Positions 1 to 7,463 of a stretch of DNA of 18,170 bases are shown here, piece after piece. The stretch comes from Pseudomonadota bacterium (GTDB taxonomy: Bacteria; Pseudomonadota; Gammaproteobacteria; Burkholderiales; Burkholderiaceae_E), in assembly GCA_023389055.1 (NCBI GenBank), contig JAEWFA010000029.1:1-18170 (forward strand), read 5' to 3'. The first letter of the stretch is position 1. Each line of letters begins with the position of its first letter. The notes under the pieces were generated by a model. The model made no database searches, was not told the DNA's origin, and saw only the letters and a list, made by a program, of their open reading frames with translations. The position numbers and the translations under genes are program-made.

Positions 1-29
1 TCCCCTTCCCCCTTCCCCCTTCCCTTCCC
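1..29. repeat. Pyrimidine-rich short tandem repeat at the cls 3' end
   Basis: The first 29 bases are made of TTCCCCC and TTCCC units. On the minus strand this reads as GGGAA/GGGGGAA units that begin directly after the TGA stop of the cardiolipin synthase-like gene. The minus strand therefore carries five G-runs separated by AA, a pattern able to form a G-quadruplex. The array may continue beyond the window edge. Confidence 0.75.
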
Positions 30-1442
30 TCAAAGCTGAAACCCCACCGCCCGCACGAACCCCTCGAGTACGTCCCGCCCCCACGACGGCGGCTGCGGCT
101 CGTAGGCGCGCGAGCGTCGCAGCTGCAGTTGCGCCCACCGGGATAGCCACTCGACCTCGCGATCGCCGTAGAACGCCGTCATCAGCTCGAAGTTCAGCAG
201 CAGGCTGCGCGAATCGAGGTTGGCCGATCCGCACAACGCCATCTCGTCATCGACGATCGCCACCTTGGCGTGGATCATCGCCGGGTGCAGGTGAACGTGA
301 CCGCCGGCGGCGGCCAGCGCACGCAGCGCGCGCCCGCGCGCGAGGTCGGCCATCCGATGATTCGAGCGCGACGGCACGACGAGATCGATCCGTACGCCCC
401 TGCGGCAGGCGACGCACCACGCAGCGAGCAGCGCGTCCTCCGGAACGAAATAGGGCGTGATCGCGACGATGCGCCGCTCGGCGCGAAACGCAGCGGCGAC
501 GAGCAATGCGTACAGCGTGTCGTCTGCCAGGTCGGGGCCGCTCGGAACGAGTTGCGCCGGCGGCCCTTCCGACTGATTCGCGCCGACGCCGTCGGCGATC
601 CCCGCTGCAGCGACGCGGCCGTGCGCGGCCTGCCAGTCGCGCTCGAGCAGTGCTTGCGCCTGCAGCGCGAGCGGCCCGCGCACAACGAAGCTGAGGTCGG
701 TCCAGCCGCGATCGCCGTCGTCGAAATACTCGGCGGCGAGGTTGCGCCCTCCGCTCCACATCGCGCAGCCGTCGACGACGACGAGCTTGCGGTGGTCGCG
801 CAGGTTCGTTCGGCCGCGGACCGGATTGCGCAGCACCGGCATGAACCAGCGCAACTCGACGCCGGTGCCGTGCAGCATCGCCACCACCCGGCGGGCTCCG
901 CGCAGCCCGCCGATCGCATCGACGAGTACGCGCACGCGCACTCCACGCTGCGCGCTGTGCACCAGCGCCGAAAGCACCGTTTCGCCGACGTCGTCGTCAC
1001 CGACGACGTACGTGCAGACGTCGACGCGTTCGCGCGCCTGGCCGAGGATCGCGAGCAGCGCGCGCAGCGATTCGGCGCCATCGTCGTGGAACTCGATCGA
1101 TTGGTTGCGCACGGGCTGCGGCACGTCGAGTGCCGCGAGCAGTTGCAGCGCCCATCCGGGGCCTTCGACCGGCAACGCGCGGTCGATGCGGGAAACGCGA
1201 CGCGCGGGCCGCACCAGCTTGCGGGTGCCGAACACGAGGAAGAGCGGCAGCCCCAGGTACGGCAACAGGCCGATGAGCAGCACCCAGGCGATCGCCGCCG
1301 AAGGATGCCGGTGATGGCCGCCGATGCGCGTGACCATCACATAGGTGAGCAGCCCCACGAGCACGAACACGCCGTGCTGGAGCGGCGACAGGGACAGGGG
1401 CCAGTGCATGCCGGAGACGCGCGAGCGGTTCGCGCGGACCAT
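30..1442 (-). CDS. cls: Cardiolipin synthase-like phospholipase D protein
   Basis: A 470-residue member of the phospholipase D superfamily, probably a cardiolipin synthase that joins phosphatidyl groups at the inner membrane. Two hydrophobic segments (about residues 22-40 and 50-71) match the PLDc_N membrane anchor. They are followed by two HKD motifs, H217-x-K219-x4-D224 and H391-x-K393-x4-D398, each with the usual downstream Gly-Ser/Gly and Asn (SGGRN, GSANLDSRS). Length and layout fit bacterial ClsA/ClsB-type enzymes. The gene starts 27 nt after the csoR-like gene on the same strand, so it may be read from the efflux operon. No clear Shine-Dalgarno precedes the ATG at 1442; an internal Met at residue 12 is an alternative. 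The exact substrate cannot be read from sequence, so the subfamily name is inferred. Confidence 0.9.
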   Translation of the reverse strand: MVRANRSRVSGMHWPLSLSPLQHGVFVLVGLLTYVMVTRIGGHHRHPSAAIAWVLLIGLLPYLGLPLFLVFGTRKLVRPARRVSRIDRALPVEGPGWALQLLAALDVPQPVRNQSIEFHDDGAESLRALLAILGQARERVDVCTYVVGDDDVGETVLSALVHSAQRGVRVRVLVDAIGGLRGARRVVAMLHGTGVELRWFMPVLRNPVRGRTNLRDHRKLVVVDGCAMWSGGRNLAAEYFDDGDRGWTDLSFVVRGPLALQAQALLERDWQAAHGRVAAAGIADGVGANQSEGPPAQLVPSGPDLADDTLYALLVAAAFRAERRIVAITPYFVPEDALLAAWCVACRRGVRIDLVVPSRSNHRMADLARGRALRALAAAGGHVHLHPAMIHAKVAIVDDEMALCGSANLDSRSLLLNFELMTAFYGDREVEWLSRWAQLQLRRSRAYEPQPPSWGRDVLEGFVRAVGFQL

Positions 1443-1469
1443 AGCATGCCGGACACCGGCCGCCGGGGC

Positions 1470-1766
1470 TCAGCGCACCTTCGCCAGCAACGTCTCGACG
1501 TTGCCGAGCAGTTCGCTGAGGTCCTGCGGACGCCCCTTCGTGTCCCGCACCCGGCTGGACAACTCCTGCTCCATGAAGCAGACGGTCATGCGCACGTAGG
1601 CGCTGTCGAGCGCCCGGCGCACCGCGGCAATCTGCTGCGCAATCTGCATGCAGTCGTCTCCCTCTTCGATCATCCGCTGCACGCCGCGCAACTGGCCCTC
1701 GGCGCGGCGCAGGCGATTGAGCAGGTCGGTGCGCGAAGTCTCGTCTCGCAACGCTCGCATATCCAC
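1470..1766 (-). CDS. CsoR/RcnR-family (DUF156) transcriptional repressor, atypical ligands
   Basis: A 98-residue all-helical repressor of the CsoR/RcnR/FrmR/CstR family. The hallmark helices are present (NRLRRAEGQLRG around residues 17-28, then QIAQQIAAVRRAL). The first conserved cysteine is C39. The later ligand positions of copper or nickel sensors, 25 and 29 residues after it, are Phe64 and Glu68 instead of His/Cys; a second cysteine, C63, lies at +24. A Cu(I) or Ni/Co sensor of the known type is therefore unlikely, and a thiol, persulfide or electrophile sensor is possible (inference). The start chosen is GTG at 1766, because GGAGG lies 8 nt upstream. ATGs at 1760 and 1814 are alternatives, the latter overlapping the DUF2892 gene. 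It is the fourth gene of the efflux operon, so it probably represses its own operon through the inverted repeat at 6491-6508. Confidence 0.88.
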   Translation of the reverse strand: MDMRALRDETSRTDLLNRLRRAEGQLRGVQRMIEEGDDCMQIAQQIAAVRRALDSAYVRMTVCFMEQELSSRVRDTKGRPQDLSELLGNVETLLAKVR

Positions 1767-1774
1767 GGTACGGA

Positions 1775-1779
1775 CCTCC
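1775..1779 (-). promoter_or_regulatory. Shine-Dalgarno deciding the GTG start of the CsoR-like gene
   Basis: GGAGG on the minus strand, 8 nt before GTG at 1766. The spacing favours GTG over the ATG six bases further on (14 nt) and over the overlapping upstream ATG at 1814. Confidence 0.6.
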
Positions 1780-1801
1780 GGCGACGAAGTGCGGATTTCG
1801 T

Positions 1802-2026
1802 TCAACGGGCGCATGTCGACGGGGTGTCCGGGACGCCGAGCCGCTTCAGGATCATCCCCAGCGGACAGACGTTGCTGAACCCGAACTGGAACAGGTTGAA
1901 GCCGACGAAGGCGGTGAATGCGAGAAACCATTTCGAGACGAAGAGCGGACTGCCTTCGACTCCGAGCGCGAGCGAGACGAGGATGAAGCTTCCGGCGAAG
2001 ATCCGGATCAGGCGTTCGACGTTCAT
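1802..2026 (-). CDS. DUF2892 small inner-membrane protein (YgaP transmembrane-domain type)
   Basis: A 74-residue membrane protein with two hydrophobic helices (about residues 8-24 and 32-50), then the C-terminal motif SNVCPLGMILKRLG, typical of DUF2892. This domain also forms the membrane part of the rhodanese YgaP. No rhodanese domain is attached here. The ATG overlaps the RND stop codon as ATGA, and a GGAG lies 8 nt upstream inside the RND gene, so translation is probably coupled. C54 sits in the CP motif and C72 near the end. The molecular function is unknown. The company of an RND pump and a CsoR-family regulator suggests a role in the same response, possibly sulfur or thiol chemistry (inference). 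Confidence 0.85.
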   Translation of the reverse strand: MNVERLIRIFAGSFILVSLALGVEGSPLFVSKWFLAFTAFVGFNLFQFGFSNVCPLGMILKRLGVPDTPSTCAR

Positions 2027-5000
2027 GAGTGCACTCCTTCGGAGGACGGTGTAGAGAGATCGGCGCCGGCCGGCGCCTCGTGACGGCGCCGGAACACGGC
2101 GTAATGCAGCACCGGAATCACGATCAGCGTGAGCGCGGTCGAAACGAGGATGCCGAAGATCAGCGAGACGGCGAGCCCCGAGAAGATCGGGTCGTCGAGG
2201 ATGAAGAACGCGCCGGTCATCGCCGCCAGCGCGGTGAGCGCGATCGGCTGCGCGCGCACGGCTGCCGAACGGATCACCGCGTCGCGGTACGCGACACCCT
2301 CGGCGAGTTGCAGCTCGATGAAGTCGACCAGCAGGATCGAGTTGCGCACGATGATCCCCGCCAGCGCGATCATCCCGATCATCGACGTGGCGGTGAACTG
2401 CGCGCCCAGCAGCGCATGCCCGGGCATCACGCCGATCAGCGTCAGCGGGATCGGCGCCATGATCACCAGCGGTGCGACGTACGAACGAAACTCGGCGACG
2501 ACGAGCAGGTAGATCAGCACGAGGCCCACCGCGTAGGCCGCGCCCATGTCGCGGAAGGTTTCGTAGGTGATCTGCGACTCTCCGTCCCACTTGATCGCGT
2601 ACTGACCCCACGCGTCGGCCGGCTGGCGGATCCAGTATTCGCCCAGCGGTCCGGTGCCGGGCAGTGCGGCGTCGGGAAGCGACGCGCGGATCGCGGCGAG
2701 CCCGTAGAGCGGCGAGTCGAGGGCGCCGCCCATGTCGCCCAGGACGTACTGCACACCGAGCAGGTCCTTCGTGAAGCGCGGCTTGTCGATGATCCCGCGC
2801 TCGACGCGCACGAGCTCCGACAGCGCGACCAGGGAGCCGTCGGCGGCCTTCATCGGCAACGCCAGCAGCGCGTCGAGCCCGCCCTGCGCTTCCCGCGGCA
2901 GCTGCAGGCGGATCGCGACCGGATATTTTCCGGCACCCTCGTGCAGCCACGCCGCGTCGACGCCCGAGAGCGCGCCGTGCACCGTCTGCGCGATCGAAGC
3001 GGCCGGAATGCCGAGCGAATCGGCTCGCGTGCGGTCGATGCGCAGGAACGCGCGCGGAGCGTCCTCCTTCGTCGTGGTGTCGATTCCGACGATGTCGGCG
3101 GTTCGAGCGAACGCTTCGGCGATCCGCCGGGCGAGCGCCACGCGCCCGTCTTCGTCGGGGCCGTAGACCTCGGCGACGATCGGCGCCCGCACGGGCGGAC
3201 CGGGCGGCACCTCGACGACCTGCACGCGCGCGCCGTGCCGGCGGGCGATCTCGACGATTTGCCCACGCAGCCGCGAGGCGATCGCGTGGCTCTGTTCGTG
3301 GCGATGCGCCTTGTCGACGAGATTGACCTGCAGCTCGCCCAGTTCGGCGTCGGCGCGAAGGTAGTACTGACGCACGAGTCCGTTGAAGGTGATCGGCGCA
3401 GCGGTTCCCGCGTAGCCCTGCAGGTCGCGCACCTCGGGTTGCTGCGCGAGGAACGCGCCCAGATCGTGCAACGCCGCCGCGGTGTCCTCCAGGGCGGTTC
3501 CCGCCGGCATGTCGACGACGAGCTGGAACTCGCTCTTGTTGTCGAAGGGCAGCATCTTCAGCACGACCGCCTGCAGCGGAACGAGCGCGATCGACGCGGC
3601 CGTCGCGAACAGGATCCCGAGCGCGAGCAGCCAGCGCGCACGGGCACGACTGAGCAGCGGACCGAGCACGCGTGCGAAGAATCGCTCGGCGCGCGACGGA
3701 CCGCGGGCCACGTCTTCGTGCGCCGTGTGCGCCTTCATCAGGCGCGCCGCGAGCCAGGGCGTGAACGTGAACGCGATCGCCAGCGAGATCGCCATCCCCA
3801 TGCTCGCGTTGATCGGGATCGGGCTCATGTACGGGCCCATCAATCCGGTGACGAAGGCCATCGGCAGCAGCGCGGCGATGACGGTGAGCGTGGCGAGAAT
3901 CGTCGGTCCGCCGACTTCGTCGACCGCGTACGGGATGATCGCTTTCAGGCCCTTCGTCGGCCCGTGCAACGCCTGGTGCCGATGGATGTTCTCCACCACG
4001 ACGATCGCGTCGTCGACGAGGATGCCGATCGAGAAGATCAGCGCGAACAGCGAGACGCGGTTCAGCGTGAAGCCCCACGCCCACGATGCGAACAACGTCG
4101 CCACCAGCGTGAGCAGCACCGCCGCGCCGACGACGACCGCTTCGCGCCGGCCCAGCGCGAGGCCGACGAGGAAGATCACCGAGGCCGTCGCGAAAGCGAG
4201 CTTCAGGATCAGCTGGTTGGCTTTCTCGGAGGCGGTGCGGCCGTAATCGCGCGTGACGGTCCACTGGACGCTCTCGGGAACGATGCGGTCCTGCAGCGAC
4301 TCGAGTCGCGCACGCACCTCTCGTGCGACGTCGACGGCATTCGCGCCCGGCTTCTTGGTCACCGTCACAGTCACCGCCGGAAACACCTCGCCGGGCGTAG
4401 CGCGTTCGGTACCGGGCTGCGCGGCGTGCGCGCCCGCCTCGGGTGCGGCACTGCCCTGGGTGAACCAGACGTACTGCCCGGGCTGAGCCGCGCCCGCCGA
4501 CACCTGCGCGACCTCGTTCAGGTAGACCGGTCGCCCTCGGTGCACGCCGACGACGAGCGAGGCGACGTCGTCGGCCGACCTCAGGAACTCCCCGGTCTGA
4601 ACCGACAGCATCCCGCTTCCGCGCTCCACGTCCGGCACGCTGCCCGAAGGCATCCCGGCATTGGCCGCGGCCAGCGCGCGTCGCAACCCCATCACGTCGA
4701 CGCCCCGCTCGCGCATGCGCGCAGGGTCGAGCGCAACCGAGACGATGCGTCCGGGTCCGCCGATCGTCTTCACTTCGCGCACGCCGCGCATGCGTGCGAA
4801 TTCGATTTCCAGCGAATGAGCGACGCGTTCGAGATCCGCGGCCGGACGCGCGTCGCGGCTCCACAGCGTGACGGCGAGCGTCGGCACGTCGTCGATGCCT
4901 TTGGGCTTGACGATCGGCTCGAGCACGCCGAGCTCGCGGGGCAACCAGTCGCTGTTTGCCTCGAGCGCGTCGTACAGCCGTACCAGCGCCTCGGTGCGCG

Positions 5001-5340
5001 CGACGCCGACCTCGAACTGCACAGTGAGCACCGCAATGCCGGGCCGCGCCACCGTATAGGTATGTTCGACGCCTGCGATCTGCGAGAGCACCTGCTCGGC
5101 CGGCAGCGCCACGAGCGACTGCACGTCGGCGCTGGAGGCACCGGGAAAGCCGATCAGGACGTTCGCCATCGTCACGTCGATCTGGGGCTCTTCCTCGCGC
5201 GGCGTGACCAGCACCGCGAAGAGCCCGAGCAGCAACGCGGCGATCGCCAGCAGCGGCGTCAGCGCGCTCGACTGGAAGACTCGGGCGATCCGGCCCGCCG
5301 CACCGAGCGGAGCCTGCGAAGAAAGCGGATCGGTCGACAT
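2023..5340 (-). CDS. RND-family efflux permease (AcrB/HAE-like)
   Basis: An inner-membrane, proton-driven RND pump subunit of 1105 residues, normal for the superfamily. TM1 lies at about 27-46. The first periplasmic loop begins with the usual PQIDVTMANVLIGFPGAS segment. TM2-TM6 span about 378-530 and include GILVDDAIVVVEN, with the proton-relay aspartates D443 and D444. The second half repeats the pattern and ends with helices around SLIFGILVSTALTLIVIPVL. The substrate is not evident: the sequence looks more like HAE pumps than metal-specific HME pumps, but that is not decisive. The fusion-protein gene ends 8 nt upstream. The stop overlaps the DUF2892 start (ATGA). No outer-membrane channel gene is present, so a TolC-type partner must be encoded elsewhere. 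The ATG at 5340 is chosen because it lies just ahead of TM1 and after the previous stop; its Shine-Dalgarno is weak. Confidence 0.95.
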   Translation of the reverse strand: MSTDPLSSQAPLGAAGRIARVFQSSALTPLLAIAALLLGLFAVLVTPREEEPQIDVTMANVLIGFPGASSADVQSLVALPAEQVLSQIAGVEHTYTVARPGIAVLTVQFEVGVARTEALVRLYDALEANSDWLPRELGVLEPIVKPKGIDDVPTLAVTLWSRDARPAADLERVAHSLEIEFARMRGVREVKTIGGPGRIVSVALDPARMRERGVDVMGLRRALAAANAGMPSGSVPDVERGSGMLSVQTGEFLRSADDVASLVVGVHRGRPVYLNEVAQVSAGAAQPGQYVWFTQGSAAPEAGAHAAQPGTERATPGEVFPAVTVTVTKKPGANAVDVAREVRARLESLQDRIVPESVQWTVTRDYGRTASEKANQLILKLAFATASVIFLVGLALGRREAVVVGAAVLLTLVATLFASWAWGFTLNRVSLFALIFSIGILVDDAIVVVENIHRHQALHGPTKGLKAIIPYAVDEVGGPTILATLTVIAALLPMAFVTGLMGPYMSPIPINASMGMAISLAIAFTFTPWLAARLMKAHTAHEDVARGPSRAERFFARVLGPLLSRARARWLLALGILFATAASIALVPLQAVVLKMLPFDNKSEFQLVVDMPAGTALEDTAAALHDLGAFLAQQPEVRDLQGYAGTAAPITFNGLVRQYYLRADAELGELQVNLVDKAHRHEQSHAIASRLRGQIVEIARRHGARVQVVEVPPGPPVRAPIVAEVYGPDEDGRVALARRIAEAFARTADIVGIDTTTKEDAPRAFLRIDRTRADSLGIPAASIAQTVHGALSGVDAAWLHEGAGKYPVAIRLQLPREAQGGLDALLALPMKAADGSLVALSELVRVERGIIDKPRFTKDLLGVQYVLGDMGGALDSPLYGLAAIRASLPDAALPGTGPLGEYWIRQPADAWGQYAIKWDGESQITYETFRDMGAAYAVGLVLIYLLVVAEFRSYVAPLVIMAPIPLTLIGVMPGHALLGAQFTATSMIGMIALAGIIVRNSILLVDFIELQLAEGVAYRDAVIRSAAVRAQPIALTALAAMTGAFFILDDPIFSGLAVSLIFGILVSTALTLIVIPVLHYAVFRRRHEAPAGADLSTPSSEGVHS

Positions 5341-5348
5341 CGTCGGAT

Positions 5349-6476
5349 TCAGCGCCCGGCTGCGCGAGGCGAGGCGGCAACCAGCCCTGCCTGCACCGGG
5401 TCTGCCGCGATCCGCTCGCCGTCGGCGAGCCCGGCGAGCACTTCGATCTCGTCGCCGTGCACGCTGCCGAGTCGGACGGCGCGCAACGCGAACCGCGCGC
5501 CACGGACCACGTAGACGGCGTCGAGCTCGCCGCGCCGCAGCACCGCACTGCGCGGAATCGTGCGGCGCTGCGCCTGTGCGCCGTCGAAGCGAACGCGCGC
5601 GCGCTGGCCCGGCACGCCCGGAACGTGCATGGATTCGGCGAACTCGAGACGAAGCTCGCGCGTCTGCGAAACCGGATCGACGCCGGGAACGAGGATGCGC
5701 AGCGCCGGGACGAGCGCCTGCCCCGAGGCGAAGAGGACTTCGACGTCGCTCGTGTCTTGTGCGATCGACAGCGCCGAAAGCGGTACGTGCACGACGGCCC
5801 GGATGGCACCCGGTTCGTAGATCGTGGCGATGGCGCGCCCCGGAGCCGCGAGGTCGCCTGCGTCGACGTGCGTGGCCAGTACGAGACCCGCGTACGGCGC
5901 AACGACGGTGGTGAAACTTCGCGCAAGCGTTGCCTGGCGCGACCCGGCGAGCGCCTGCTGCTCGGCGGCCCTGGAGGCATCCAGGCGTGCCTGCGACGAG
6001 TCGAGCGCCGCGCGGCTGAGGAAGCCGCGTTCGACGAGCGCGCGGTTTCGCTCGACGGCAGACTGGGCGTCGATGCGTTCGGCGCGCGCCTGCGCGATGG
6101 CCGCGTCGCTGCGCGCGACCGCAGCCTGTGCGTCGCGCTCGTCGATGCGAACCAGAGGCTGGCCGGCACGCACCCGATCGCCCGCGCGCACGAGGCGCTC
6201 GACGATGTTGCCGCTCACCTGGGCGGCGACGGTGCTCTGGCGGATCGCCTCGAGCGTCGCGTCGAACTCCACCGAGGCGCGCACCGGCCGCGTGCGCACC
6301 TCGATCGTGTCGACCGCCGGCGGGTCCGCGTCGGGCGCCGCCCCGGCGAAACCGAACGAGCACGCCAGCGAGGCGATCGCGATCGCGCGGGCGAATCTTC
6401 GGGCGGCGATCTCGAGGCCGCTACGGCCGCGCGGGCGAACCGCACAAGGCGCAAGCTCGCGGTCTGTTTTATCCAT
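5349..6476 (-). CDS. RND efflux membrane-fusion (periplasmic adaptor) subunit
   Basis: A 375-residue HlyD/AcrA-like adaptor that links an RND pump to an outer-membrane channel. A signal-like hydrophobic stretch at 29-46 is preceded by arginines. The first lipoyl half-motif is at about 79-112 (AQVSGNIVERLVRAGDRVRAGQPLVRID), followed by an Ala/Arg-rich helical hairpin (112-185), the second lipoyl half (186-220, TVVAPYAGLVLATHVDAGD), and beta-barrel and proximal domains to the end. The ATG at 6476 is the only usable start ahead of the signal sequence. The predicted promoter would start transcription on that ATG, giving a leaderless mRNA. This is the first gene of a four-gene operon with the permease, DUF2892 protein and CsoR-like repressor. 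Confidence 0.93.
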   Translation of the reverse strand: MDKTDRELAPCAVRPRGRSGLEIAARRFARAIAIASLACSFGFAGAAPDADPPAVDTIEVRTRPVRASVEFDATLEAIRQSTVAAQVSGNIVERLVRAGDRVRAGQPLVRIDERDAQAAVARSDAAIAQARAERIDAQSAVERNRALVERGFLSRAALDSSQARLDASRAAEQQALAGSRQATLARSFTTVVAPYAGLVLATHVDAGDLAAPGRAIATIYEPGAIRAVVHVPLSALSIAQDTSDVEVLFASGQALVPALRILVPGVDPVSQTRELRLEFAESMHVPGVPGQRARVRFDGAQAQRRTIPRSAVLRRGELDAVYVVRGARFALRAVRLGSVHGDEIEVLAGLADGERIAADPVQAGLVAASPRAAGR

Positions 6477-6482
6477 CCGCCT

Positions 6483-6511
6483 ATGATACCCATACCCCTA
6501 TGGGTATGCAA
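6483..6511 (-). promoter_or_regulatory. Sigma70-type promoter of the efflux operon
   Basis: On the minus strand the -35-like TTGCAT (6511-6506) and the -10 TATCAT (6488-6483, five of six consensus bases) are separated by exactly 17 bp. Seven nt beyond the -10 is base 6476, the A of the fusion-protein ATG. The repressor half-sites lie in the spacer and overlap the -35. The -35 is weak (three of six). Confidence 0.6.
6491..6508. promoter_or_regulatory. Candidate CsoR-family operator (inverted repeat)
   Basis: Perfect 7-bp inverted repeat CATACCC-N4-GGGTATG. A third half-like GATACCC lies at 6485-6491. G/C tracts flanked by TA fit the operators known for CsoR and CstR. It lies in the spacer and -35 of the promoter for the operon whose last repressor gene is CsoR-like, so autoregulation is the natural reading. 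Binding is inferred, not shown. Confidence 0.72.
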
Positions 6512-6520
6512 GGCCGGCCA

Positions 6521-6559
6521 AAAAAAAACCGCCCCGCAGGCGGACTGGCTGCGGGGCGG
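6521..6559 (-). terminator. Strong intrinsic terminator after the cytochrome c lipoprotein gene
   Basis: An 11-bp perfect stem, CCGCCCCGCAG (6529-6539) with CTGCGGGGCGG (6549-6559), encloses a 9-nt loop. On the minus strand it is followed by eight T residues (complement of A at 6521-6528). It ends minus-strand transcription just before the efflux-operon promoter and insulates that promoter from read-through. Confidence 0.93.
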
Positions 6560-6587
6560 TGGGTGCGGGGCTCGCCGCGTCCGGCGG

Positions 6588-7340
6588 TCAGCTCGCGCCG
6601 GCGAGGATCCAGTCGACGATCGCCTTGATGTCGTCCTTCGGAACGGTCGGGTGCGGCGGCATCGGCACCGGTCCCCATACGCCGGAGCCTCCCTTGACGA
6701 CCTTGTCGATCAGCTTCGACTCTGCCGTCGCGTCGCCTTTGTATTTCGCGGCGACTTCCTTGTAGCTCGGTCCCACCAGTTTCTTGTCCACCGCATGGCA
6801 GGAAGCACAGTTGTGCTTCTTCATCAGCTCGAGCGCCTGCTCCTGTGAAACAGGAGTGCCGGCGCCGGCGGGCGCGCCGGAGGGCGCAGCCGCAGTCGAA
6901 CCGCCGGAGCCGGCCTGCGCGAGCTGCGTCGTCCCGCTGGCCGTGCCGCTTGCCGCCCCGCTCGCGGTCGGAACCTGCGTGGCGCTCGTCTGAGAGGACG
7001 TGGTGTCACCCTGCGACCCGGGCTTGCTCAATGCCTCGCTCGAATGGTTGTTCGCCTGACCCGCCTTGGGCATCGCCTGTTGTTCCTCCTTCTGGGTCAG
7101 GTCTTCCTTCGGCTTGGTCGCTGCACTGTCGCGTCCCGAATCGGCCGGGGCGCTCGGCGCGTTCGTCTTCGGCAGCTGTTCGGCCGCGCCACGCGGACCG
7201 GTGACGAGCTTCTCGTCGGTGGAAGAGCCCGCCCCGGGCGCCGTGCTGCTCGCCTGCGGCGACGCCGGCGGCTTGTCGTTCGCGTTGTCACATCCCGCGA
7301 CCAGGAATGCCGCCGCCACTATCGGGAGCCATCGTTTCAT
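6588..7340 (-). CDS. Lipoprotein cytochrome c with long low-complexity tether
   Basis: A 250-residue exported monohaem c-type cytochrome anchored by lipid. The signal peptide ends in a lipobox FLVAGC with C17. The next residues are Asp-Asn, which in enterobacteria is a Lol-avoidance signal, suggesting the outer leaflet of the inner membrane (inference for this organism). Residues about 18-162 form an Ala/Ser/Gly/Pro/Gln-rich linker with no predicted fold. The C-terminal 85 residues form a cytochrome c-551/c-552-like domain: haem motif C178-A-S-C181-H182 and the probable axial Met227 in PVPMPPHP, then a final helix IKAIVDWILAG. Likely role: electron transfer near membrane oxidases or reductases. 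AGGA sits just upstream of the ATG. It ends in a strong terminator and may be the last gene of the run from CsbD, though a 123-bp gap precedes it. Confidence 0.92.
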   Translation of the reverse strand: MKRWLPIVAAAFLVAGCDNANDKPPASPQASSTAPGAGSSTDEKLVTGPRGAAEQLPKTNAPSAPADSGRDSAATKPKEDLTQKEEQQAMPKAGQANNHSSEALSKPGSQGDTTSSQTSATQVPTASGAASGTASGTTQLAQAGSGGSTAAAPSGAPAGAGTPVSQEQALELMKKHNCASCHAVDKKLVGPSYKEVAAKYKGDATAESKLIDKVVKGGSGVWGPVPMPPHPTVPKDDIKAIVDWILAGAS

Positions 7341-7404
7341 GCTGTGTCCTCTGTGATGGTTGGTCCGTGCGAGCCGAGACGATCCACGCCTCGGCCGCGA
7401 CGGC

Positions 7405-7422
7405 CGCGCGAGCGATCGCGCG
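7405..7422. other. GC hairpin in the gap between cytochrome c and glycine-zipper genes
   Basis: CGCGCGA-GCGA-TCGCGCG forms a 7-bp stem with a 4-nt loop, without a T-run. It lies downstream of the glycine-zipper gene and upstream of the cytochrome gene. It could stabilise or partly end the upstream transcript. No clear promoter is seen in this 123-bp gap. Confidence 0.35.
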
Positions 7423-7463
7423 CCCTCCGCCGGCAGGCAGGAGAGCGCGCGCGCCGCGTGCGA

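Noticed and set aside
270..5514. Long open frames on the plus strand opposite the phospholipase and the RND operon (ending at 2054 and 5514)
   Set aside because: They are rich in Arg, His, Asp and Gln without any recognisable domain, as expected for antisense frames of GC-rich genes. The minus-strand proteins are complete and recognisable.
1802..6169. Very long minus-strand frame that includes the DUF2892 sequence at its end
   Set aside because: Only the last 74 codons look like a protein. The rest is an alternative frame of the adaptor and pump genes.
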